Shown one piece after another: positions 1 through 3,827 of a stretch of DNA of 10,131 nucleotides (position 1 is its first letter; every line of letters begins with the position of its first letter). The position numbers and the translations under genes are program-made. The stretch spans positions 1 through 10,131 of the forward strand of contig JAFSYD010000038.1 in assembly GCA_017443685.1 (NCBI GenBank), given 5' to 3'. Origin of the DNA: Lachnospiraceae bacterium. Its GTDB lineage: Bacteria > Bacillota > Clostridia > Lachnospirales > Lachnospiraceae. The notes beneath the pieces were generated by a model. The model saw only the letters and a list, made by a program, of their open reading frames with translations. It had not been told where the DNA came from and ran no database searches.

Positions 1-1
1 C

Positions 2-625
2 GAGAATGCGGCGAATGATGACGAGCAGAACACCTTCGCAAAGGTTACGCTGTCCGGCAAGGACTTCTCCAAGTCGGTAGAGCTGACCTATGCAATGGCT
101 ACCATGAGCATTGACGCTTTGGAGCAGTTCCTGATCTCCGAGATCAGCCGCAACCTCGGCGAGGCTATTGCGGACGATATGGTCTCCACGATCGAGAGCG
201 GCATCAATGGCGACAACAAGTTCAACGCAGCTACTTCCGGTACGCTTGTATTCGGCGACATCACGAAGGCTTTCGGCAAACTGAAGAGAACCGGCGCGGT
301 TAGGGTTTACCTTACCCGTTCCACGCTTTATAACTATGTTGTAGGCATGACGAACAGCGCAGGGCAGCTGATCTATCAGCCGAACGCTAACGCAGGTGCA
401 AACGGCACCCTTCTGGGCGCAGAGGTTAAGATCGAGGAGTCCGTCGCTGACGGCAAGCTCCTGATCGGTGATCCGAAGCGGGTAGTAAACAACGTCTTCA
501 CTGACATTCTTGTTGAGACCGACAAGGATATCAAGAAGCATAAGTACATCTACTCCGGCTATGAGCGCAGCGAATGTGCCCTGATGGATGACCGTTCCTT
601 CACGGAGATCACGGTAAATTTTTAA
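2..625 (+). CDS. Phage major capsid protein, HK97 fold (C-terminal part, 5' truncated)
   Basis: The frame is open from the first bases to a TAA at 623-625, giving 207 residues of a protein whose start lies upstream of the window. It builds the icosahedral shell. What is seen: a long helix rich in acidic and hydrophobic residues (EQFLISEISRNLGEAIADDM), which fits the spine helix of the HK97 P-domain, and later a GTLLGAEVKIEES...LLIGDPKRVV stretch typical of the A-domain in Firmicutes phage capsid proteins. The position directly before the connector and head-closure genes supports the call. The last sense codons, GTA AAT TTT before TAA, contain the slippery heptamer A AAT TTT, so a fraction of ribosomes probably continue in the -1 frame into the next reading frame. 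Identification rests on recognition of motifs and context. It is quite secure for the family, although the N-terminal delta domain and scaffold are not visible. Confidence 0.88.
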   Translation, partial: ENAANDDEQNTFAKVTLSGKDFSKSVELTYAMATMSIDALEQFLISEISRNLGEAIADDMVSTIESGINGDNKFNAATSGTLVFGDITKAFGKLKRTGAVRVYLTRSTLYNYVVGMTNSAGQLIYQPNANAGANGTLLGAEVKIEESVADGKLLIGDPKRVVNNVFTDILVETDKDIKKHKYIYSGYERSECALMDDRSFTEITVNF

Positions 626-672
626 GCGGCCCCACATTAGCGTCCCCTGCTGCTTCTAAGCAGTATTGGGGC
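616..672 (+). promoter_or_regulatory. Predicted -1 frameshift signal at the end of the capsid gene
   Basis: The heptamer A AAT TTT at 616-622 fits the X XXY YYZ rule in the capsid frame and is followed at once by the TAA stop. Six bases later, GCCCCA (629-634) can pair with TGGGGC (667-672). Inside that, CTGCT (650-654) pairs with AGCAG (659-663) around a TCTA loop. An alternative outer pairing uses CCCC 644-647 with GGGG 668-671. A GGAG at 604-607, eight bases before the heptamer, could act as the upstream Shine-Dalgarno-like stimulator known from bacterial dnaX. The pairings are read by eye; folding energy and frameshift efficiency are unknown. Confidence 0.68.
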
Positions 673-1023
673 AAGCGCACCGATGCGTTACAGACGGGTG
701 TAACGGTTAGTGATGGGGCGATTACGGGTACTTTGAAGTATGTCGAGAACTATGTCGAGAGCGGTCCGCTCGCAGGAAGCGGTAATTATCTCGCGCTTAA
801 GTTCACGTCTACCGACTGGGATGCTTACACATCTGTAAAGGTCGGGCTGGATCCGTCGGCTTCCGGTATGGAGCTTGTCGAGATTCTTACCGATCCCGAT
901 AAGGATGGCGTGTTCAAGATCTCCGATAAGGATACGCAGAATTTTGTTGTTGAGGTTTCCGACGGAACCACGACGAGCAGATTCTCGTATGACCTTAGCG
1001 GCCTGATCTGCGAGACGGAGTAG
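616..1023 (+). CDS. C-terminal extension of the capsid protein, reached by -1 frameshift (Ig-like/decoration-type domain)
   Basis: This is the -1 frame relative to the capsid gene. It is open through the capsid stop and ends at TAG 1021-1023. After slippage at 616-622 it adds 133 residues starting LSGPTLASPAASKQYWGKR. The first part is a Pro/Ala/Ser linker. The rest (WGK...LQTGVTV...GAITGTLKYV...NYLALKF...DPDKDGVFKISDKDTQNFVVEVSD...YDLSGL) looks all-beta and resembles short domains I know next to capsid genes in Firmicutes phages. No ATG or GTG lies in frame before residue 38. The first usable codon is TTG 733, which sits inside the GTLKYV segment and has no good ribosome binding site. The domain therefore probably exists only fused to a minority of capsid subunits, displayed on the head surface. 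The exact fold (Ig-like) is inferred. Confidence 0.72.
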   Translation, partial: KFLSGPTLASPAASKQYWGKRTDALQTGVTVSDGAITGTLKYVENYVESGPLAGSGNYLALKFTSTDWDAYTSVKVGLDPSASGMELVEILTDPDKDGVFKISDKDTQNFVVEVSDGTTTSRFSYDLSGLICETE

Positions 1024-1033
1024 GAGGCTTGCC

Positions 1034-1339
1034 ATGGCTGAGATTTCAAGCGAATTGATCGCCTCGGCCAGAGGTTGGCTGAGGATAACGACAGAGTCAC
1101 GGGATGAAGAGATCGAGCAGGTACTTGGTGCCTGCTTGATTGATTTATCGAATGGCGGTGTCGTGGTTATCGATCCGGCTGATCCCGCGATCCAGCAGGC
1201 GATGAAGCTCTTCCTTAAGAGCCAATTCGGCTATGACAACAACGCGGAGCGGTTCGGTAAGGCTTACGAATATCTTAAATACTCGCTGGCATTGTCCGGC
1301 GATTACAACACGGAGGCGGATGATGGAGAGACTGACTGA
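1034..1339 (+). CDS. Head-tail connector protein, gp6-like (adaptor)
   Basis: A 101-residue protein. Its N-terminal half (SSELIASARGWLRITTESRDEEIEQVLGA) matches the style of the phage gp6-like/DNA-packaging connector family, in which a short helical protein begins with a WLRI-type segment followed by DEEI. The later part (AIQQAMKLFLKSQFGYDNNAERFGKAYEYLKYSL) is also helical, as in HK97 gp6 and SPP1 gp15. These proteins form a ring below the portal that extends the DNA channel and receives the head-closure protein. The start is fixed by AGGAGG at 1022-1027, six bases before ATG; this ribosome binding site overlaps the stop of the capsid extension frame. The family is assigned from length, motif style and order; the sequence is too short for certainty. 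Confidence 0.75.
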   Translation: MAEISSELIASARGWLRITTESRDEEIEQVLGACLIDLSNGGVVVIDPADPAIQQAMKLFLKSQFGYDNNAERFGKAYEYLKYSLALSGDYNTEADDGETD

Positions 1340-1637
1340 CCTTGATCTGATCAAAACTCAATACGAGACTGATGCGATCGGGCAGCAGGTGGAGACGGGC
1401 GAAGCGACCAGGACGCTTGTCTGTACTCTCTTTTCTATTTCGCGGCAGGAATGGACGGCAGCCGCACAGACGGGACTCAATCCCGAGTGTATGGCTTTCC
1501 TGCATGACTCGGCGGACTATGAGGGCGAGTCTATCGCGGAAATCGGCGGGGTACGGTACGGCATATACCGCACCTATATGACCGATGACGGCGGGATTGA
1601 ACTCTATCTTCGAAGGAATGCGGGGGTAAACACATGA
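1323..1637 (+). CDS. Head closure / head-tail adaptor protein (phage_H_T_join-like)
   Basis: A 104-residue protein starting MERLTDLDLIKTQYETDAIGQQ. The remainder (RTLVCTLFSISRQEWTAAAQTGLNPECMAFLHDSADYEGESIAEIGGVRYGIYRTYMTDDGGIELYLRR) is a small beta-rich domain of the SPP1 gp16 / HK97 head-tail joining type: Q/T-G-rich segment, then a V-x-x-x-DYxGE turn, then G-x-x-YxIYRTY and a final ELYL strand. In such phages the protein plugs the connector and provides the surface where the pre-made tail docks. GGAGG at 1312-1316 lies six bases before ATG 1323, so I chose this start; ATG 1320 is possible but closer to the site, and the longer frame back to 1233 only overlaps the previous gene. It overlaps the connector gene by 17 bases and the next gene by ATGA, which implies coupled translation. 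Confidence 0.74.
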   Translation: MERLTDLDLIKTQYETDAIGQQVETGEATRTLVCTLFSISRQEWTAAAQTGLNPECMAFLHDSADYEGESIAEIGGVRYGIYRTYMTDDGGIELYLRRNAGVNT

Positions 1638-2044
1638 GCGGCACAATCGTCCGTATAGATGAACTTGGCGACGCTATCCGCAAGGAGATCGAATCGATGA
1701 ACAAGGATGTTATCGAACAGGTCAACAAAGCGGCGGACAAGGCATCCAAACAGGGAGCAAGGGATTTAAAGGCGACTTCGCCGGTAAGAAGTGACGGTTA
1801 TAAGCGGAAATATCCGCCGGGTTCCTATGCGAAGAGCTGGGGAGTGGTTAAAGAGGGTAATGTTCTGGGAGTGACACAGTACACGATCAGGAACGCAAAG
1901 CATTACCAGCTGACACACCTTTTGGAGTTCGGGCATATCGACGCAAGAACCGGCAGGCGGACAAGAGCCTATCCGCATATCGCGGCGGTCAACCGCTCCG
2001 CAACGGAGCAGTTCATTCGGGAAGTGGAGGGAATGAAGCTATGA
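1634..2044 (+). CDS. HK97 gp10-like neck/tail completion protein
   Basis: A 136-residue basic protein. The N-terminal third is a predicted amphipathic helix (IDELGDAIRKEIESMNKDVIEQVNKAADKAS). The second half carries the hallmark of the HK97 gp10 family: a PVRSDGYKRKYPPGSYAKSW segment, then HLLEFGH, then a GRRTRAYPHI segment, ending in a helix (ATEQFIREVEG). The family sits between head closure and tail terminator genes in most Firmicutes siphoviruses and takes part in joining or completing the tail; its precise role is not settled. It starts at ATG 1634 in an ATGA overlap with the head-closure gene, with a G-rich stretch (1622-1626) as a weak ribosome binding site, and ends in ATGA overlap with the next gene. 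Confidence 0.84.
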   Translation: MSGTIVRIDELGDAIRKEIESMNKDVIEQVNKAADKASKQGARDLKATSPVRSDGYKRKYPPGSYAKSWGVVKEGNVLGVTQYTIRNAKHYQLTHLLEFGHIDARTGRRTRAYPHIAAVNRSATEQFIREVEGMKL

Positions 2045-2373
2045 GTTATGAGAAAATAGTGGCTATTCTCGAAGCCTTAAAGGAATCCTTGGATATCCCT
2101 TATACCTACTATCAGTTTTCGGATCCCGAAGAAATCGCTGGACAAAATAGGTACATTGCTTATTTTGAATCCGATAAGATTCGGTTCCTGGCTGATGATA
2201 AGGTGTATCGGTATGAACCGCAATTTGCAGTAGAGCTCTATACGAAGACTAAGGACTTGGAAGCGGAACAGGCGCTTATTGCCCTCTTCGATTCTTCCGA
2301 TGTCGTATGGAGCGGCGGCGAGACGGTTTATCTCGATGATGAAAAAATGTATCAAACAGTATTCTATTGCTAA
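2041..2373 (+). CDS. Probable tail terminator / minor tail protein
   Basis: A 110-residue protein (MSYEKIVAILEALKESLDIPYTYYQF...). An N-terminal helix is followed by alternating beta strands with the pattern Y-x-x-F...P-Q-F-A-V-E-L-Y-T-K-x-K-D-L-E-A-E, then a helix (EQALIALFDS) and a final strand ending MYQTVFYC. This layout and the PQFAVELYTKTKD centre are those of the SPP1 gp17-like/prophage tail terminator group that sits just before the major tail gene, stopping tube growth and forming the upper tail ring that docks to the neck. ATG 2041 overlaps the previous stop (ATGA); GGAGG at 2026-2030 is ten bases upstream. The function is inferred from fold pattern, length and position. Confidence 0.68.
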   Translation: MSYEKIVAILEALKESLDIPYTYYQFSDPEEIAGQNRYIAYFESDKIRFLADDKVYRYEPQFAVELYTKTKDLEAEQALIALFDSSDVVWSGGETVYLDDEKMYQTVFYC

Positions 2374-2385
2374 GGAGGTAGCAGG

Positions 2386-3117
2386 ATGAATAAGATTACT
2401 TACGGTCTTTCGAATGTTGCCGTATGGCCGATTCTTTCGACCAGCGACGCGGGCGTTCCGTCCTACGGCACAAAGATTGCGATCCCGGGTGCAACGGAGA
2501 TGTCCCTCGATGCGGAAGGTTCGTCTGATCCGTTCTATGCGGACGATCAGGTGTATTACCAGGGCGTATCCAATAACGGCTACACCGGAAGCATTACCTT
2601 CGCCGATATCCCGAAAGCATTCAACCAGAATGTTATGGGCGAAACGGTAGACGCGAACGGTGCGGTCATTGAGAACGCAAACGCTCAGCCGAAGGAGTTC
2701 GCTATTGCTTTTGAGTTCAAAGGCGATGTAAGCAAGCGGCGCCATGTGTTCTATCGCTGCAAGGCAACCCGTCCGTCGGTGGCTTCTTCCACGAAGGAAG
2801 ACTCCATTTCGCCGAATACGCAGGAACTTTCGTTCTCCGCCCTTCCGCGTCTGGATGACGGCACGGTTAAGGCACGCTGCGAAGAGACCGATACGGCTTA
2901 TGCGAGCTGGTATGGAAACAGCGCACCGTATGCGTCTACTCCGTACACTCCGACCTATAAGTACACGGCAGTTTCTCCGGCTGGTACCGAGAACCCGTCC
3001 ACGGAAGGCTGGTATGAGCGCTCTGGTACGGGTCCGGACTATGTATATACATTGTCCGACGATACCGAGGTGGACAACGGAACGACCTACTACATCCGCA
3101 CGGTTGTAGAATCGTAG
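2386..3117 (+). CDS. Major tail (tube) protein, phi13/TP901-1-like, with C-terminal add-on domain
   Basis: A 243-residue protein. Residues 1-185 carry the phi13-type tube core: MNKITYGLSNVAVWPIL, then an EMSLDAEGSSDPFYADD segment, then NNGYTGSITFADIPKAF, then EFAIAFEFKGD...RHVFYRCKATRP and a closing SALPRLDDGTVKAR. It polymerises as stacked rings round the tape measure. Residues from about 186 to 243 form an extra domain with NPSTEGWYER near 203-212 and GTTYYIRTV near the end, resembling short add-on domains seen at the ends of Firmicutes phage structural proteins. Being encoded in frame, it would decorate every tube subunit. A near-perfect ribosome binding site, AAGGAGG at 2372-2378, seven bases before ATG, fits high expression, and a terminator follows the gene. 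Confidence 0.87.
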   Translation: MNKITYGLSNVAVWPILSTSDAGVPSYGTKIAIPGATEMSLDAEGSSDPFYADDQVYYQGVSNNGYTGSITFADIPKAFNQNVMGETVDANGAVIENANAQPKEFAIAFEFKGDVSKRRHVFYRCKATRPSVASSTKEDSISPNTQELSFSALPRLDDGTVKARCEETDTAYASWYGNSAPYASTPYTPTYKYTAVSPAGTENPSTEGWYERSGTGPDYVYTLSDDTEVDNGTTYYIRTVVES

Positions 3118-3138
3118 GTTAAACATTCAGTAATATTT

Positions 3139-3171
3139 GCCCGTCGTGTGTAAAAGCATGACGGGCTTTTT
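3139..3171 (+). terminator. Rho-independent terminator after the major tail gene
   Basis: GCCCGTCGTG (3139-3148) pairs with CATGACGGGC (3157-3166), giving a 10-bp stem with one G-T pair around an 8-base A-rich loop, followed directly by five T (3167-3171). It lies in the only sizeable gap between genes here (3118-3192). As the downstream genes lack a visible promoter of their own, it most likely acts as a partial stop that lowers transcription of the chaperone, tape measure and tail-tip genes relative to capsid and tube genes. Confidence 0.85.
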
Positions 3172-3192
3172 GTGCTATAAGGAGGCGGAAAT

Positions 3193-3606
3193 ATGGTTAA
3201 AACAATGCAGATCGGGGACAGAGAGGTTACTTTTTCGACCGCTTTTGCGTGGGCGTTTATCTACAAGAGCCAATTCGGGGAGGATCCTGTTAAGACGCTT
3301 ATGCCGACGGTAAAGGGAGTTTTTTCTAATCCTGCTATTGAAAGTATCGAAGATGAAGAAGAAAAAGAACGGGAACAGGTCTTTGCGCTTATGGATGCGC
3401 TCGGGATCACGGGCATAGCACAAATCGCCTGGTCTATGGCGAAGCTGGCGGACAACACTATTCCGGCACCGCTGCCGTGGATCGAGTCCTTCGGCGATGA
3501 CTTCCCCGTTATGGATATGGTTGAGGAACTGATTACGGAAGCAATCGTTTCGTGTTTTGCAACAAAAAAATCCGGGGCTCCGATTCCGGCGGAGCCGACG
3601 AAGTAG
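3193..3606 (+). CDS. Tail assembly chaperone, short form (gpG-like)
   Basis: A 137-residue protein (MVKTMQIGDREVTFSTAFAWAFIYKSQFGEDPVKTL...) between the major tail and tape measure genes, where siphoviruses encode the lambda gpG-type chaperone. After a short beta start it is mostly helical: residues near 55-70 are very acidic (IEDEEEKEREQ), followed by ALMDALGITGIAQIAWSMAKLADN and a second helix (VMDMVEELITEAIVSCFATKK). The family binds the tape measure protein and recruits tube subunits; it is absent from the finished tail. The start is fixed by GGAGG at 3181-3185, seven bases before ATG. Near the end, codons ACA AAA AAA (3562-3570) form a run of seven A that permits a -1 shift into the next frame, making the long form. 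Assigned by position, helical content and the frameshift. Confidence 0.84.
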   Translation: MVKTMQIGDREVTFSTAFAWAFIYKSQFGEDPVKTLMPTVKGVFSNPAIESIEDEEEKEREQVFALMDALGITGIAQIAWSMAKLADNTIPAPLPWIESFGDDFPVMDMVEELITEAIVSCFATKKSGAPIPAEPTK

Positions 3607-3818
3607 ACGAAGACGATGAAATAAATATTGAGCGCATTCTTGCCGCCGGTCTCGACCGGGGACTGCACCGGCAGGATGCGGATACAATGACCATCGGGAT
3701 GTGGATCGATTTTGTTATTGAATGGAATAACGTACACACCCGGAAGGAAGAAAAGGATAAGAACGGGAAGCCGGTGAAGCGACGGAAGGCTACACAGGCA
3801 GACTTCAACAATTTTTAG
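3193..3818 (+). CDS. Tail assembly chaperone, long form by -1 frameshift (gpGT-like)
   Basis: The product of slippage at 3564-3570: 126 residues of the short form, then 82 residues from the -1 frame (from base 3570) to TAG 3816-3818, 208 in all. The T-like part begins IRGSDSGGADEVDEDDEINIERIL, an acidic linker, and continues AAGLDRGLHRQDADTMTIGMWIDFVIEWNNVHTRKEEKD...ADFNNF. The M-T-I-G-x-x-x-D-F-x-x-x-W-N segment is characteristic of the second chaperone frame in many Gram-positive siphoviruses. The T domain is thought to bring major tail subunits to the tape measure complex. A GTG at 3552 lies in the frame, but it has no ribosome binding site and would add residues inside the overlap, so separate translation is unlikely. 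Confidence 0.83.
3564..3596 (+). promoter_or_regulatory. Programmed -1 frameshift signal in tail chaperone genes
   Basis: The heptamer A AAA AAA (3564-3570) is in the correct phase for X XXY YYZ slippage from the short-form frame. Five bases later a perfect 7-bp hairpin begins: GGCTCCG (3576-3582) with CGGAGCC (3590-3596), loop ATTCCGG. Heptamer, spacing and stem together match the standard architecture, and the downstream frame has no other plausible start. CCGG copies at 3572-3575 and 3586-3589 are mutually complementary and might give an alternative fold. Confidence 0.86.
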
Positions 3819-3827
3819 GAGTTAGTT

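Noticed and set aside
623..659. +1 frameshift at the capsid stop
   Set aside because: The +1 frame closes at TAA 657-659, so only the -1 shift leads into the long downstream frame.
733..1023. Separate small gene starting at TTG 733
   Set aside because: The start falls inside a beta segment that begins upstream, there is no good ribosome binding site, and the frame is open back through the capsid stop at a slippery heptamer, so a frameshift fusion explains it better.
1233..1322. Earlier start for the head-closure gene
   Set aside because: It would overlap the connector gene by over 100 bases and add a basic, Thr/Arg-rich leader unlike the family; GGAGG at 1312-1316 points to ATG 1323.
2077..3126. 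Long minus-strand frame of 349 codons
   Set aside because: It is antisense to the tail terminator and major tail genes, has no ribosome binding site or neighbours on that strand, and its Arg/Ile/Val-rich composition is that of a shadow of the + strand codons.
3118..3192. Promoter in the gap before the chaperone gene
   Set aside because: AT-rich words such as TAATAT and TATAAG occur, but no convincing -35/-10 pair with proper spacing is visible; the gap is explained by the terminator and the ribosome binding site.
3552..3818. Independent GTG start for the T-like chaperone frame
   Set aside because: No ribosome binding site precedes it, and the seven-A slip site plus hairpin give a standard frameshift route.
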